A stretch of 64,000 bases of DNA from Lentilactobacillus buchneri (GCF_018314255.1 NZ_CP073066.1:2170001-2234000), one strand, 5' to 3'. Shown: positions 37,280 to 48,000, numbered from the stretch's first letter. Notes: generated by a model not told the origin, from the letters alone. A program made the numbers and translations.

Positions 37280-38497
37280 ATGCACTATACAGAAATTATG
37301 GTTCGTTACGGCGAACTGTCCACAAAGGGCAAAAATAAAAAAGACTTTATTAAGCAGCTTGGCAAGAATGTGCGGGCTGTTCTCCATCCATTTCCCAAGC
37401 TTGAGGTCAAACCGCAACGGGATCGTCTTCATGTGGCTTTAAACGGTGAGGATGACCAGCAGGTGATCGAAAGCCTGAAGGGTGTTTTTGGGATCGAAAA
37501 TTTCTATCCTTCTGTTCGGCTTGAAAAGGATATGGCAATCATCAAGCAGACCGCCCTTGAAATGGTGAAAGAACAGTATCATGACGGAGCGACGTTCAAA
37601 ATCAACACCCGACGTCAGGATAAACATTTTGAATACGATACCAATCAGATCAACAACCAGTTAGGCGATTATATTCTCGAAAATGTGCCCGGAATCACGG
37701 TTGATGTCAAACACCCCGATATTTCCATTCGAGTAGAAATTCGAATGAATGGTGCCTTTCTCTCATCAGAAAAGATTCATGGTGCCGGCGGGTTGCCGGT
37801 TGGTACCGGTGGTCGGGCCACAATGATGCTGTCTGGTGGAATTGATTCGCCGGTTGCCACGTATTTGGCAATGAAACGTGGTGTCAAAATTGATATGATT
37901 CACTTTTACAGTCCGCCATATACCGGCGAGCAAGCCCTGAATAAGGCCAAACAGTTAACCTCAGTGTTGGGCAAGTACTCGGGTAATATTCAGTTCATTC
38001 AGGTACCGTTCACCGAGATTCAAGAAACCATCAAGGAAAAGGTCCCTGAAGGTTATTTGATGACCATCCAGCGGAGAATGATGCTGCGGATTGCTGCCCA
38101 AATTACTCAAAATCGTCATTGTACCGGCGTCTTTACCGGCGAAGCACTGGGACAAGTTGCCTCACAGACTTTAGAGAGTATGATGGCAATTAACGACGTC
38201 ACCACGATGCCGGTTCTTCGGCCGCTGGTCTCAATGGACAAAACGGAGATTATTAAGATTTCCAAGCAGATCAAGACTTACGACCTGTCAATTCTGCCAT
38301 TTGAGGACTGTTGTACGATTTTTACACCGCCGGCACCAAAGACTCGGCCTGATTTGGCCAAGTCACGTAAGTTTGAACAGTATATCGATGTTGAAGGGTT
38401 GATGAAAAAAGCAATCGACAACATTGAAATTACCGATATTAAACCTGGCGAAGAATTCCTAAACCAAAACCAGGACGTCTTCGCTGAGCTGCTTTAA
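37280..38497 (+). CDS. thiI: tRNA 4-thiouridine synthase ThiI
   Basis: Adenylates U8 of tRNA and inserts sulfur. 405 residues: ferredoxin-like and THUMP domains (about 1-165), then the PP-loop ATPase domain with SGGIDSPVA near residue 186. There is no rhodanese domain, normal for Firmicutes, where the sulfur comes from the partner desulfurase encoded just upstream. TTAGGAG precedes the ATG. Confidence 0.95.
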   Translation: MHYTEIMVRYGELSTKGKNKKDFIKQLGKNVRAVLHPFPKLEVKPQRDRLHVALNGEDDQQVIESLKGVFGIENFYPSVRLEKDMAIIKQTALEMVKEQYHDGATFKINTRRQDKHFEYDTNQINNQLGDYILENVPGITVDVKHPDISIRVEIRMNGAFLSSEKIHGAGGLPVGTGGRATMMLSGGIDSPVATYLAMKRGVKIDMIHFYSPPYTGEQALNKAKQLTSVLGKYSGNIQFIQVPFTEIQETIKEKVPEGYLMTIQRRMMLRIAAQITQNRHCTGVFTGEALGQVASQTLESMMAINDVTTMPVLRPLVSMDKTEIIKISKQIKTYDLSILPFEDCCTIFTPPAPKTRPDLAKSRKFEQYIDVEGLMKKAIDNIEITDIKPGEEFLNQNQDVFAELL

Positions 38498-38507
38498 TGA
38501 TCGGGGA

Positions 38508-38536
38508 CTTGCGTATTCCGTTTGTTTAGGCTACAT
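38508..38536 (+). promoter_or_regulatory. Promoter of tpx
   Basis: TTGCGT and TACATT with 17 bases between, 35 bases before the start codon; partly consensus. Confidence 0.5.
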
Positions 38537-38571
38537 TATGTATAAAGTCGTTAGACCAAGGGAGTGCTTTT

Positions 38572-39081
38572 ATGAAAATCACGATCAATGGTAAAGAAGA
38601 GAGTATGTTTGGCAATCCACCCGAAGTCGGTGAACAACTGCCAAAGTTTAAACTTGAGGATGCAGATGGCAATAAGGTGAAAACTGCTGACATTATTGGC
38701 AGAATTACCCTGCTGTCAACGGTTCCGGATATTGATACCCCGGTTTGTTCAGTTGAAACCCGCAAGTTTAATCAAGAAGCGGATAAGTTTCCTGATGTCC
38801 AGTTCTTGACGGTTTCCAACAATACGATTGAACAGCAGAAGAATTGGTGCGCTGCTCAGGGAGTTGCCAATCTGCAGATGCTGTCGGACGAAAACCTCTC
38901 GTTGGGATACGCAATGAAACTTTATCTGCCAAACTTTGGTGCGTTGGCGCGAACAATTTTTATTATTGACGCCACCGGTAAGATTATTTACCGCCAGATT
39001 GTTCCGGAAATTGGTAATGAGCCTGATTACGATGATGCACTAAATGCTTTGAAAAAAGTTGCTCAGCGTATTGACGATTAG
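38572..39081 (+). CDS. tpx: Thiol peroxidase Tpx
   Basis: Atypical 2-Cys peroxiredoxin of 169 residues that reduces hydrogen and lipid peroxides using thioredoxin. Peroxidatic Cys59 is in PDIDTPVCSVET and resolving Cys93 in NWCAAQG, both at family positions. AGGGAG precedes the ATG. Monocistronic; the next promoter begins in its last codons. Confidence 0.95.
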   Translation: MKITINGKEESMFGNPPEVGEQLPKFKLEDADGNKVKTADIIGRITLLSTVPDIDTPVCSVETRKFNQEADKFPDVQFLTVSNNTIEQQKNWCAAQGVANLQMLSDENLSLGYAMKLYLPNFGALARTIFIIDATGKIIYRQIVPEIGNEPDYDDALNALKKVAQRIDD

Positions 39082-39099
39082 CAGATATTTAGTTAAGAT
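39071..39099 (+). promoter_or_regulatory. Promoter of valS
   Basis: TTGACG, 17 bases, TAAGAT. The -35 box is in the last codons of tpx. Confidence 0.7.
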
Positions 39100-39114
39100 T
39101 AAAATTAAATTAAA

Positions 39115-39339
39115 GTGTTGAGCAAGAGAGTAGCCAACGTTTCGGTTTCAGAAAGAAAATCATTGCTGTGAGATTTTTACCGGGCGTTGAGTGAAGGTAG
39201 CTTGTGAGCTGCTTATCTTCAATTGAAGATGAGTCGGTATTATCAGACCGTTATTATGATATTAAGTGGGGCTTTTCAGCCCAATTTAGGTGGTACCGCG
39301 AACACTTCGTCCTAATTTACAGGATGGGGTGTTTTTTTA
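39115..39339 (+). promoter_or_regulatory. T-box riboswitch, valine-specific
   Basis: T-box TTAGGTGGTACCGCG at 39287-39300. The Stem I base GCAAG pairs with CTTGT, and the specifier loop reads GAA-G-GTA-G, giving codon GTA (Val) at 39197-39199. The terminator is AACAC-TCCT pairing with AGGA-GGTGTT (39301-39330), followed by seven T. It regulates valS in response to uncharged tRNA-Val. Confidence 0.93.
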
Positions 39340-39378
39340 TTACATAAAAACGATTTGAATTTTGGAAGGAGTGACGTT

Positions 39379-42039
39379 ATGTCAGACAAATTGCACGAAA
39401 TGTCAACGAAGTATGATCCAACTGCCGTCGAAAAGGGCAGATATGATGAATGGCTTGATGAAGGGGTATTTACACCGAGTGGGGATAAAAAGGCCAAACC
39501 ATTTTCAATTGTGTTGCCGCCGCCAAATGTTACCGGAAAGCTGCATTTGGGCCATGCCTGGGATACAACCCTTCAAGACATGATTATCCGCCGCAAACGA
39601 ATGCAGGGATACGATACTTTATGGCTCCCAGGAATGGATCATGCCGGGATCGCTACCCAAGCTAAAGTTGAAGCCAAGCTGCGTAAACAGGGTATTTCCC
39701 GGTATGATTTGGGCCGAGAAAAGTTTGTTGAAAAGGTTTGGGAATGGAAAGATGATTTTGCCCGAACCATCAAGGAACAGTGGGCCAAATTAGGTCTTTC
39801 TCTGGACTACAGTCGTGAGCGATTCACCTTGGATAAAGGATTGTCCAAAGCTGTTCGTAAGGTCTTTGTTACGCTTTACAATAAAGGCCTGATCTACCGC
39901 GGTGAATACATTATCAACTGGGATCCGCAAGCAAGAACCGCCTTGTCAGACATTGAAGTGATCCATAAGGACGATAAAGGTGCCTTTTACCATGTTAAAT
40001 ACCCATTTACCGACGGGACGACTTTCAACGGCAAAGATTACATCGAAATTGCGACCACCCGTCCCGAAACGATGATGGGTGATACCGCGGTTGCCGTTAA
40101 TCCTTCTGATGAACGTTACAAAGATATCGTTGGCAAGAAAGTCCGCGTTCCATTGATTAATCGTGAAGTGCCGATTATAGCCGATCAGTACGTTGACCCT
40201 GACTTTGGGACAGGGATGGTAAAGATCACCCCAGCCCATGATCCAAATGACTTTAAGGTTGGTAATCGTCACAACTTACAACGCATTAATACGATGAACG
40301 AAGATGCTTCAATGAACGAAAATGCCGGTAAGTATAAAGGCATGGATCGTTTTGAAGCCAGAAAAGCTATGGTCAAGGATTTGCAGGATGAAGGCTTGAT
40401 GCTCTCAATCGACCCAATTGTCCATTCAGTTGGCCATTCTGAACGGACTGGGGTTCAAGTTGAAGCCCGTTTGTCAACTCAGTGGTTCGTTAAGATGAAA
40501 CCGCTGGCTGAACAGGCCATTAAGAACCAGGATACCAATAACAAGGTCAACTTTTTCCCCGACCGTTTTGAAGGAACCTTTGAACAGTGGATGGAAAACG
40601 TTCACGACTGGGTTATTTCCCGTCAACTTTGGTGGGGTCATCAAATTCCTGCTTGGTACAACAAGCAGACCGGTGAGATCTACGTTGGGATGGAAGCGCC
40701 TAAAGACGCCGAAAACTGGGAGCAGGATCCAGATGTTTTGGATACCTGGTTCTCGTCTGCCCTGTGGCCATTTTCAACCATGGGCTGGCCCGATGATACA
40801 GAAGACATGAAGCGCTATTTCCCAACCGACACCTTGGTGACCGGGTACGATATCATCTTCTTCTGGGTTTCCAGAATGATTTTCCAAAGCTTGGAATTCA
40901 CTCATGAACGACCCTTTAAAGATGTATTACTTCATGGTTTAATCCGTGATTCTCAGGGACGCAAGATGTCCAAATCCCTTGGAAACGGTATTGATCCGAT
41001 GGATGTCATTGATAAATATGGTGCCGATGCCCTTCGCTGGTTCCTGTCAATCGGTGGGACGCCTGGCCAAGATTTGAAGTTCAGTTATGACAAAATGGAC
41101 TCTGCTTGGAATTTCATTAACAAGATTTGGAATGCCAGTCGTTACGTTATTATGAACCTTGATGGGATTGACAAGCCGGAATTACCCGACAAGTCCGAGT
41201 GGCAATTATCTGACAAATGGATTTTAAGTCGACTGAACGCTACTGTGAACCACGTTTCAGACTTATTCGAGAAGTACAACTTTGGTGAAGCCGACCGTTA
41301 TTTGTATGACTTCATCTGGAATGATTTCTGTGACTGGTACATCGAAATGAGTAAGGAAGCTCTCAACAGTGACGATGAGAAGTTGAAGAAGAACACCCAA
41401 AACATTTTGGCTTACGTTTTGGATCAAACCCTTCGCTTACTGCAGCCGATCATGCCATTCGTCACCGAATATATTTGGCAGATGATGCCACACGTTGGCA
41501 AGTCACTGGTAACCGCCGACTACCCAGTGGACCACAAAGAATTTGACGACCCAACTTCTGAGCATCAAATGCAGTCATTGATTGATTTGATTACGGCAGT
41601 GCGGAATATTCGAAATGAAGCCAACGCACCGCTGTCATCACCAATTGATATGTTAATTCAAACTGACAATCAGACCCTCAAATCAATCTTTGAATCCAAC
41701 CGCGACTACATTGACCGGTTCTGCCACACTCAGGAATTGCAAATTGGCAAAGATATTGAAGCGCCTAAGCTGTCAATGTCTGCGGTGATTACGGATGCGA
41801 CTGTCTTTGTTCCATTGGCCGAATTGGTTGACTTGAAGGATGAGCAGGCTCGGGTTCAAAAAGATGTGGATAAATTTGAAGCCGAAGTGGCCCGTTCAGA
41901 TAAGAAACTGGCTAACAAACGGTTTGTGGAGAACGCGCCGGATGCAGTGGTTGCTGAAGAGAAGGCCAAGCAGGCTGATTACCAATCAAAATTGGATGCA
42001 GCCAAAGACCGGCTCCAACAAATTTCCAGCGAGATGTAA
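39379..42039 (+). CDS. valS: Valyl-tRNA synthetase
   Basis: Class I synthetase charging tRNA-Val, 886 residues. HIGH motif as HLGH at 56-59, KMSKS at 529-533, an editing (CP1) domain in between with [13 protein letters not shown], and a C-terminal coiled-coil arm (about 815-886). ATG 39379 with AAGGAG upstream. Translation is preceded by a Val T-box. Followed by a large hairpin, then folC. Confidence 0.96.
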   Translation: MSDKLHEMSTKYDPTAVEKGRYDEWLDEGVFTPSGDKKAKPFSIVLPPPNVTGKLHLGHAWDTTLQDMIIRRKRMQGYDTLWLPGMDHAGIATQAKVEAKLRKQGISRYDLGREKFVEKVWEWKDDFARTIKEQWAKLGLSLDYSRERFTLDKGLSKAVRKVFVTLYNKGLIYRGEYIINWDPQARTALSDIEVIHKDDKGAFYHVKYPFTDGTTFNGKDYIEIATTRPETMMGDTAVAVNPSDERYKDIVGKKVRVPLINREVPIIADQYVDPDFGTGMVKITPAHDPNDFKVGNRHNLQRINTMNEDASMNENAGKYKGMDRFEARKAMVKDLQDEGLMLSIDPIVHSVGHSERTGVQVEARLSTQWFVKMKPLAEQAIKNQDTNNKVNFFPDRFEGTFEQWMENVHDWVISRQLWWGHQIPAWYNKQTGEIYVGMEAPKDAENWEQDPDVLDTWFSSALWPFSTMGWPDDTEDMKRYFPTDTLVTGYDIIFFWVSRMIFQSLEFTHERPFKDVLLHGLIRDSQGRKMSKSLGNGIDPMDVIDKYGADALRWFLSIGGTPGQDLKFSYDKMDSAWNFINKIWNASRYVIMNLDGIDKPELPDKSEWQLSDKWILSRLNATVNHVSDLFEKYNFGEADRYLYDFIWNDFCDWYIEMSKEALNSDDEKLKKNTQNILAYVLDQTLRLLQPIMPFVTEYIWQMMPHVGKSLVTADYPVDHKEFDDPTSEHQMQSLIDLITAVRNIRNEANAPLSSPIDMLIQTDNQTLKSIFESNRDYIDRFCHTQELQIGKDIEAPKLSMSAVITDATVFVPLAELVDLKDEQARVQKDVDKFEAEVARSDKKLANKRFVENAPDAVVAEEKAKQADYQSKLDAAKDRLQQISSEM

Positions 42040-42064
42040 AGTGATTTAACTGACTTAAATTTTT

Positions 42065-42135
42065 AAAAACGTGGGACTAAATGCTGTTTCCTGGCACATG
42101 CCAGGCTATAAGCCGCATTTTTGCCCACGTTTTTT
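42065..42135. repeat. Nested intergenic hairpin with T-run between valS and folC
   Basis: Three nested arms: AAAAACGTGGG (42065-42075) with CCCACGTTTTT (42124-42134), AAATGC with GCATTT (42079-42084/42115-42120), and CCTGGC with GCCAGG (42090-42095/42100-42105) capped by ACAT. It ends in a T-run and works as a plausible terminator, or attenuator, ending 13 bases before the folC start. Outline and flanks resemble the hairpin at 19684. Confidence 0.75.
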
Positions 42136-42147
42136 AAGGAGAAAATA

Positions 42148-43479
42148 ATGATTAACACATATGATGAAGCCTTGGCTTTCATTCATGGACGGACCAAATT
42201 CAAGAAAATTCCAACCTTAAAACGGATGCGGCGATTCTTAGACGAATTGGGTGCCCCGGACAAACATGTCAATGCGATCCACATTGCCGGCACTAATGGC
42301 AAGGGATCGACCTTGGCATTTTTACGGAACTTGTTTCAAGCGGAAGGCAAAACAGTCGGCAGCTTTACCTCACCGTTTTTGATTAAATTTAATGAGCGAA
42401 TCAGCGTTAACGGCGTCGGCATTTCTGACGATGAAATTCTAAGACTCACTCAGGAAATTTATCCGACGATTGCCAAACTTGACGCCGAGTTGCCGGAAGG
42501 CGGCCCAACCGAATTTGAAATTGTGACAGCTATGATGTTCAAGTACTTTGCTGAAGGACACGCTGATATTGTTTTGATTGAAGTGGGTCTTGGTGGGCTG
42601 TATGATTCAACCAATGTCATTATCCCCAAAGTCTCGGTTATTACGTCGATTGGCTGGGACCACATGCACATTTTAGGGGATACTTTGTCCAAAATTGCTT
42701 TCCAAAAAGCAGGGATTATTAAGCCGGGCGTTCCCGTAGTCGTCGGCGGAGTTGACCCCGAACCGCTCAAGGTGATCGTGAACCAAGCTGAGCACAAGCA
42801 AAGCCCGATTCAGATTCTGGGACAGAATTTTAAGGTCAATGATCGCGGTGAGCACAATTGGAATCAAGAATTTGACTTTAGTTCCGCTGACTTTCAATTG
42901 CATGATTTAAAAACAGCCTTAATTGGTGATTATCAGACTCACAACGCTGCGTTGGCGATCCAGGCATACATTGACTACCACCAGCTCACAAAGCGCGCTG
43001 TGGATGTCAGAAACATTCAAAAGGGAATTGCAGCAACACGGTGGGCGGGCCGGTTTGAAAAAATTTCCACCAAGCCGACCATCGTTTTGGATGGTGCGCA
43101 TAATATCTCGGCAGTTAACCTGATTGTCGATACCTTGCAGAACGATTTTCCCCAGGGCCATATTTATATTTTGATGGGCATTCTGGCAGACAAGCAGGCT
43201 GATAAAATGGTGGACAAGATGGCCACCGTTCAAAATGCATCGATCATCTTGACCCGGTTCGCCGGACCAGGAAAACGGCTCGCAGCTAATCCAGAAAAAT
43301 TGGAAAGTCAACTGAAAACCCAACCGGAAAATGTTTCCGCTATTGATGATTGGCAAGACGCAATCAGGGAATTGAGACGGAAACTGACGCCGGATGATAT
43401 GCTCTTAATTACCGGATCGTTATATTTTATTTCCGATGCTCGAAAGTTCTTGTTGAATCCCGATCACAATTTCAAATAA
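42148..43479 (+). CDS. folC: Folylpolyglutamate synthase/dihydrofolate synthase
   Basis: Adds glutamate to folates (and may convert dihydropteroate to dihydrofolate). 443 residues of the Mur-ligase fold: P-loop AGTNGKGST near residues 46-54, VGLGGLYDSTN and the DGAHN motif before the C-terminal domain. ATG 42148 with AAGGAG. It stands alone with no other folate genes in view. Commonly found after valS in Bacilli. Confidence 0.93.
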   Translation: MINTYDEALAFIHGRTKFKKIPTLKRMRRFLDELGAPDKHVNAIHIAGTNGKGSTLAFLRNLFQAEGKTVGSFTSPFLIKFNERISVNGVGISDDEILRLTQEIYPTIAKLDAELPEGGPTEFEIVTAMMFKYFAEGHADIVLIEVGLGGLYDSTNVIIPKVSVITSIGWDHMHILGDTLSKIAFQKAGIIKPGVPVVVGGVDPEPLKVIVNQAEHKQSPIQILGQNFKVNDRGEHNWNQEFDFSSADFQLHDLKTALIGDYQTHNAALAIQAYIDYHQLTKRAVDVRNIQKGIAATRWAGRFEKISTKPTIVLDGAHNISAVNLIVDTLQNDFPQGHIYILMGILADKQADKMVDKMATVQNASIILTRFAGPGKRLAANPEKLESQLKTQPENVSAIDDWQDAIRELRRKLTPDDMLLITGSLYFISDARKFLLNPDHNFK

Positions 43480-43532
43480 TCTATTAAATCGGGCGTCGTT
43501 TCACTTGATTTTATTTATTTTTGGACGCGTTA

Positions 43533-43541
43533 TGATATACT
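43533..43541 (+). promoter_or_regulatory. Extended -10 promoter of mreB operon
   Basis: TG-A-TATACT, without a good -35. About 80 bases before the mreB start. Confidence 0.55.
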
Positions 43542-43619
43542 TGTTTCGTTAAACAATAATAAATAAATCTATAAAAATCGAACTAAATTTAGTTGATAGA
43601 CAACGAAGGGATGGATAAC

Positions 43620-44627
43620 GTGTTTGGATTTGGGGAAAAAAACATAGGAATTGATCTTGGAACCGCTAATACGATCGTTTACGTCGAGGGCAAAGGAATT
43701 GTCCTTCGCGAACCTTCAGTGGTTGCCAAGAGCACTAAAACAGGCGAGGTAATCGCCGTTGGTGCAGAAGCGCGAGCAATGATTGGGCGCACACCAGCAA
43801 GTATCCAAGCTGTTCGACCAATGAAAGACGGTGTCATTGCGGATTACGATACCACTGTTGCCATGATGAAATACTTCATTCAAAAAGCCTTGGGACACTC
43901 ATCAGGTAAGCCATACGTCATGGTTTGTGTGCCAACTGGCATTACTGCCGTGGAAAAACGGGCTGTCATTGATGCCACCCGGGTAGCCGGTGCCAGAGAT
44001 GCCTATGTCATTGAAGAACCATTCGCTGCGGCAATCGGTGCTGGACTTCCAGTCATGGATCCAACCGGTAGCATGGTTGTTGATATTGGTGGTGGAACGA
44101 CTGACGTTGCAACCATTTCTTTAGGCGGCATTGTTTCAAGCCGCTCAGTTCGAATGGCCGGCGACAAGCTTAACGAAGCGATTGCTCAATATGTTCGTCA
44201 AAAGTACAATTTGTTAATTGGTGAACGGACTTCCGAACAGCTTAAAATTGATATTGGTTCCGCTTCTGCCAAGGAAGCTAAAGAAATCAAAGCCGTTCCG
44301 GTTCGTGGCCGTGATCTGGTAACCGGTTTGCCAACCACAGTTGAAATTAGTGGAACGGACGTCAACAAAGCAATTAACGAATCAGTGTTGGCCATTATTG
44401 CCACGATTAAGGAAACCCTTGAAGAAACATCGCCTGAAATTGCAGCCGATGTTATTGATCATGGAATTGTTCTGACAGGCGGCGGCGCATTACTCAGAAA
44501 TATTACTGATGTGATTGCGGAAGCCACTCAGGTTCCGGTTTCCATTGCATCTGATCCACTTGATTGTGTTGCCATCGGTACTGGAGAATCATTAAAGAGC
44601 ATTAATGTAATGAAGAAAAAACAATAA
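43620..44627 (+). CDS. mreB: Rod shape-determining protein MreB
   Basis: Actin homologue, 335 residues, with [22 protein letters not shown] and [13 protein letters not shown] nucleotide-binding blocks. The GTG at 43620 is chosen: AGGGATGG is at the right distance and [14 protein letters not shown] is the standard start; the ATG at 43611 abuts the SD. First gene of mreBCD-minCD. Second actin homologue in this window (see mbl at 11203). Confidence 0.94.
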   Translation: MFGFGEKNIGIDLGTANTIVYVEGKGIVLREPSVVAKSTKTGEVIAVGAEARAMIGRTPASIQAVRPMKDGVIADYDTTVAMMKYFIQKALGHSSGKPYVMVCVPTGITAVEKRAVIDATRVAGARDAYVIEEPFAAAIGAGLPVMDPTGSMVVDIGGGTTDVATISLGGIVSSRSVRMAGDKLNEAIAQYVRQKYNLLIGERTSEQLKIDIGSASAKEAKEIKAVPVRGRDLVTGLPTTVEISGTDVNKAINESVLAIIATIKETLEETSPEIAADVIDHGIVLTGGGALLRNITDVIAEATQVPVSIASDPLDCVAIGTGESLKSINVMKKKQ

Positions 44628-44674
44628 TTAATCGTTTATATCGATTCATTATTGAATAACGAATGGAGGCAATT

Positions 44675-45523
44675 ATGCAAAAATTTTTCTCCAGTCGAAA
44701 GCTTGTGATTGTCGTAATCTGTTTGATCGTCAGTTTTGGTTTAATGTCGTTGTCGGTTGCCATTCGGGACAAGCGGAGCACACCGCCGTTGGTACAACAA
44801 TTTGGAAATGATATTGTTGGTTTTGCTGATCGGATTGTTGCCGCCCCAATGAACGGTATTCATCACGGATTTGTTTCAACTAAGAATCTTTTGAACACTT
44901 ATCAGGAAAACCAACGTCTCAAGTCAAAAGTTGATCAATTGACCCAAACACAGGTCAAGGATCAGGTTTTGTCGCGAGAAAATAAACAATTGAAACGTCA
45001 ATTAAACGTCGGCAGCACTTTGACCGGATATGAAAAAATTAACGCAGCTGTCATTACCCGAACACCATCATCATGGGCAAGTCAGGTGATCATTAATAAG
45101 GGTCAAGCTTCTGGAATTAAGAAGGATATGCCCGTGATCGCCGGTCCTGGACTGATCGGGACAGTTGCTGAAGTCAACAAAACCAACAGCAAGGTGGTTT
45201 TAATTTCCAACACCGCCGAAAACTCCAACCGGTTTGCCATCCAAGTGCTTGGCGATAATTCCAAAGTTGTTAATGGTATTATCACCTCGTATGATTCGGC
45301 TGCCAACCGGATTATCATGGGGAATATTACTTCGAACGCCAAATTATCAGTTGGCAATCGGGTGACAACCAGTGGGCTTGGGGGCGTCATTCCCAAGGGG
45401 ATTTACGTAGGTACTGTTTCAAAAGTGACCCAAGACGATTATGGCCTTGCCAAAAAAGTTTATATTAAACCGGCTGCCAACTTAAACGACATTGAAGTTG
45501 TTTCAGTTGCAATCAGAGATTGA
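44675..45523 (+). CDS. mreC: Rod shape-determining protein MreC
   Basis: Bitopic membrane protein of the elongasome: N-terminal helix (about 10-30), coiled coil (about 65-105), then the beta-rich MreC domain with VITRTPSSWASQVIINKG and VTTSGLGGVIPKGIYVG. 282 residues. TGGAGG lies five bases before the ATG at 44675. Confidence 0.92.
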   Translation: MQKFFSSRKLVIVVICLIVSFGLMSLSVAIRDKRSTPPLVQQFGNDIVGFADRIVAAPMNGIHHGFVSTKNLLNTYQENQRLKSKVDQLTQTQVKDQVLSRENKQLKRQLNVGSTLTGYEKINAAVITRTPSSWASQVIINKGQASGIKKDMPVIAGPGLIGTVAEVNKTNSKVVLISNTAENSNRFAIQVLGDNSKVVNGIITSYDSAANRIIMGNITSNAKLSVGNRVTTSGLGGVIPKGIYVGTVSKVTQDDYGLAKKVYIKPAANLNDIEVVSVAIRD

Positions 45524-45539
45524 TGGGAGGGACAATTAA

Positions 45540-46064
45540 GTGAAACGAAAAGTTCCCATTGCAGTTTACTTTGTAATTGGTCAATTCATTGCGTTCTTTC
45601 TTGATGGTTCCATCAGCCAGACAATGTCCGGTATTTTGTTTAAATATCCCAACACGATGGTGCCGTATTTAACCGTCCTCTGGTTGATTTTGGCAGCCTT
45701 CTTTGGTAATGGCAAAAAATTACATCTATACACCTGGTCCGCTGTGATTGGCTTTATTTTTGATATGTACTACACTGGATTGCTTGGGGTATACGTGTTT
45801 ATTTTTCCATTAGTCGTTTATTTATGCCAATTGGTTTACCAAATTTTGCCACCAAATTTCATGAGTGGCTTTTTGGTGTATTTTTTAGGAATCACAGTTT
45901 TAGTTAGCCTAGGATACATGGCCAATGTCTTTATTGGGGAGACGGACTCATCCGTTGCTCAGTTCTTAGTTAACACATTGGCACCTACACTGGCTCTCAA
46001 TCTGGTGTTATTGACAATTGTTTACTTTCCGGTTGAGGCACTCTATAGGACTCATAGGCAATAA
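45540..46064 (+). CDS. mreD: Rod shape-determining protein MreD
   Basis: Polytopic membrane protein of 174 residues with five or six helices; low sequence conservation, but family and position after mreC are clear. GTG start with TGGGAGGG upstream. Partner of MreC in the elongation machinery. Confidence 0.88.
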   Translation: MKRKVPIAVYFVIGQFIAFFLDGSISQTMSGILFKYPNTMVPYLTVLWLILAAFFGNGKKLHLYTWSAVIGFIFDMYYTGLLGVYVFIFPLVVYLCQLVYQILPPNFMSGFLVYFLGITVLVSLGYMANVFIGETDSSVAQFLVNTLAPTLALNLVLLTIVYFPVEALYRTHRQ

Positions 46065-46079
46065 GAAGGGGAGTAGACA

Positions 46080-46763
46080 ATGCAAGATGCAGCTGTATTA
46101 AAGGGCACCAAGGATGGTTATGAAATCATTCTGGATGAGAATGCCAATCTAAAGGATATTTTTTCCTCACTTCGAAAACTTCTGGATAATTTGAAAACCC
46201 AGACGGCATCAACTAATCCGCAAACCATTGCTTTTGATATTTATACCGGAATGCGGTTATGGCCAGCTGCTGACCGTTCTGAGCTTGAGAAAATCTTTTC
46301 GGATTATTCGACGTTTTCAGTGCATAAGATTACGTCAGATGTGATCACTAAAGAGGAATCCAATCGGATTTTGGAACAGTCCAGCGTCCACATTGTTGAT
46401 CGGGTGATTAGAAACGGGCAGGAAGTTCACATCCAAGGCGACGTCTTATTTCTCGGCACGGTTCATGAGGGCGGCAAACTGTTTGTCGGCGGTAACATTT
46501 TTGTTCTGGGCAACGTCCAGGGAATTATTCAAGCCGGCGCACCGGATCTTGAGGACAAGATGATTATTGGGGATGTACATAACGCACAACAAGTCCGGAT
46601 CGGCGAACAGTTCGAAATAGTTGCTGACATGAAACGTGAAATGAACAGCGGCACAGTGATTTATGTGAACGATCTGCATGTACTGGATTATGGTAAAGTT
46701 GAGAATCTTAAGCAGATTAATCCCAAGTTTTACAATCAGATAGGAGGAGTCATCAATGGGTAA
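46080..46763 (+). CDS. minC: Septum site-determining protein MinC
   Basis: FtsZ polymerisation inhibitor, 227 residues: N-terminal domain, then the C-terminal right-handed beta-helix with VIRNGQEVHIQGDVLFLG and repeated glycines that binds MinD. AAGGGGAG precedes the ATG. The end overlaps the minD start by eight bases. No minE is present in the window, as expected for a DivIVA-type Min system. Confidence 0.92.
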   Translation: MQDAAVLKGTKDGYEIILDENANLKDIFSSLRKLLDNLKTQTASTNPQTIAFDIYTGMRLWPAADRSELEKIFSDYSTFSVHKITSDVITKEESNRILEQSSVHIVDRVIRNGQEVHIQGDVLFLGTVHEGGKLFVGGNIFVLGNVQGIIQAGAPDLEDKMIIGDVHNAQQVRIGEQFEIVADMKREMNSGTVIYVNDLHVLDYGKVENLKQINPKFYNQIGGVING

Positions 46764-47562
46764 GGCTTACGTTATAACATCAGGTAAAGGAGGAGTCGGT
46801 AAGACCACTTCTTCTGCTAATATTGGGACTGCACTGGCCATGCTCGGTAAAAAAGTGGTTCTTTTGGATCTTGATATTGGATTGCGTAACTTGGATGTTG
46901 TTTTGGGACTCGACAACCGGATTATGTACGATATTGTCGATGTCGCAGCTGGACGAGCCAAGCTCAGTCAAGCACTGGTCAAAGACAAGCGGTTTGATGA
47001 CTTGCTTTACCTATTGCCGGCAGCTCAAAATACTGACAAGACGGCCCTAAATGAAGACCAGGTTCGCGAAATTGTTGATGAATTGAAGCCTGACTTTGAT
47101 TTCATCCTAATTGATTGTCCTGCCGGAATTGAGCAGGGCTTCATGAACGCAATTGCTGGTGCCGATAGTGCCATTATTGTGACGACTCCTGAGATTTCTG
47201 CGGTCCGAGATGCTGACCGGGTGGTTGGTCTCTTGGAGCAGCATCCGCTTCAAGAACAGCCGCATCTGATTATTAACCGAATTCGTCAACATATGATGAA
47301 AGACGGTTCGGTGATGGATGTTGATGAAATTACCCATCATTTAGGGGTTGAACTATTGGGGATTGTCTTTGATGATGATGCAGTTATCACCACTTCCAAT
47401 AACGGCGAACCCGTTGTTCTTCAAGCGGAAAACCCTGCTGGTCAGGGATATCGAGACATTGCCCGACGACTAGTCGGTGAATCTGTGCCATTGATGGAAA
47501 TCAAAGATGAACAGCAGCCTTCATTCTGGCAAAAAGTCAGTCATTGGTTCCGTAAAGGATAA
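46756..47562 (+). CDS. minD: Septum site-determining protein MinD
   Basis: ParA-like ATPase that places MinC on the membrane. 268 residues; deviant Walker A SGKGGVGKTT at 9-18, Walker B FILIDCPAGIEQG, and a C-terminal amphipathic helix (FWQKVSHWFRKG) for membrane binding. TAGGAGG precedes the ATG. Last gene of the mre-min cluster. Confidence 0.95.
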   Translation: MGKAYVITSGKGGVGKTTSSANIGTALAMLGKKVVLLDLDIGLRNLDVVLGLDNRIMYDIVDVAAGRAKLSQALVKDKRFDDLLYLLPAAQNTDKTALNEDQVREIVDELKPDFDFILIDCPAGIEQGFMNAIAGADSAIIVTTPEISAVRDADRVVGLLEQHPLQEQPHLIINRIRQHMMKDGSVMDVDEITHHLGVELLGIVFDDDAVITTSNNGEPVVLQAENPAGQGYRDIARRLVGESVPLMEIKDEQQPSFWQKVSHWFRKG

Positions 47563-47568
47563 AAGTCC

Positions 47569-47597
47569 TTGACGGGAAGCAGAATTAATATTATTAT
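47569..47597 (+). promoter_or_regulatory. Promoter of the amino-acid ABC transporter leader
   Basis: TTGACG and TATTAT with 17 bases between, starting seven bases after minD. Confidence 0.75.
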
Positions 47598-47604
47598 AAA
47601 TCTA

Positions 47605-47886
47605 ACTTAATTAAAGATTTTTAAAGACGTTGATCAGAACCGATTAATGAGTCAAATCACAGAGAGCTTATCAAGGTGGGAGTTAAGCATTTGAGCGTTA
47701 ATCGTCACATCTGGGAGTCATTTTTCTGAAGCTGAGTAGGAAAAAGCGGTAAGCACGTTATTGCTGAAGTTTAGTATGTTGCATATTAAACCCATTGAGG
47801 CCTTTCATGTGAGTGAGAGGTGAATCAGAGGTGGAACCGCGAATAATCGTCCTCTTAAGTCATCATGGCTTAAGAGGATTTTTTAT
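47605..47886 (+). promoter_or_regulatory. T-box riboswitch, first module (complete; probable His specifier)
   Basis: T-box CAGAGGTGGAACCGCG at 47826-47841. Stem I helices: CGATTAA/TTAATCG (47641-47647/47698-47704), TCAAAT/ATTTGA (47652-47657/47689-47694), GCTTA/TAAGC, and a lower TCAGA/TCTGG. The position equivalent to the specifier in the Met and Val T-boxes of this window reads CAC-A (47706-47709), so histidine is the best guess; the GAA element is not conserved, so this is tentative. Terminator CCTCTTAAG/CTTAAGAGG (47851-47877) plus T-run. Confidence 0.8.
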
Positions 47887-48000
47887 TTTAAAACAAGACT
47901 AAACTTCACGAGGCAGCAGGTGTGAATCTGTTGCGAATTGAGGTGGAACCGCGAAAACCATCGTCCTCTTGAGTCAATGTGTACTCAAGGGGATTTTTTT
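47887..48000 (+). promoter_or_regulatory. T-box second module: stem III, antiterminator and terminator without Stem I
   Basis: A second T-box TGAGGTGGAACCGCG lies at 47939-47953, preceded by a stem-III-like hairpin GCAGCAG/CTGTTGC (about 47912-47933) and followed by a second terminator, CCTCTTGAGT with ACTCAAGGGG (47965-47974/47983-47992) and seven T. The 50 bases between the first terminator and this stem cannot hold a Stem I. Thus one specifier domain is followed by two tRNA-acceptor-end sensors in series. Confidence 0.85.
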
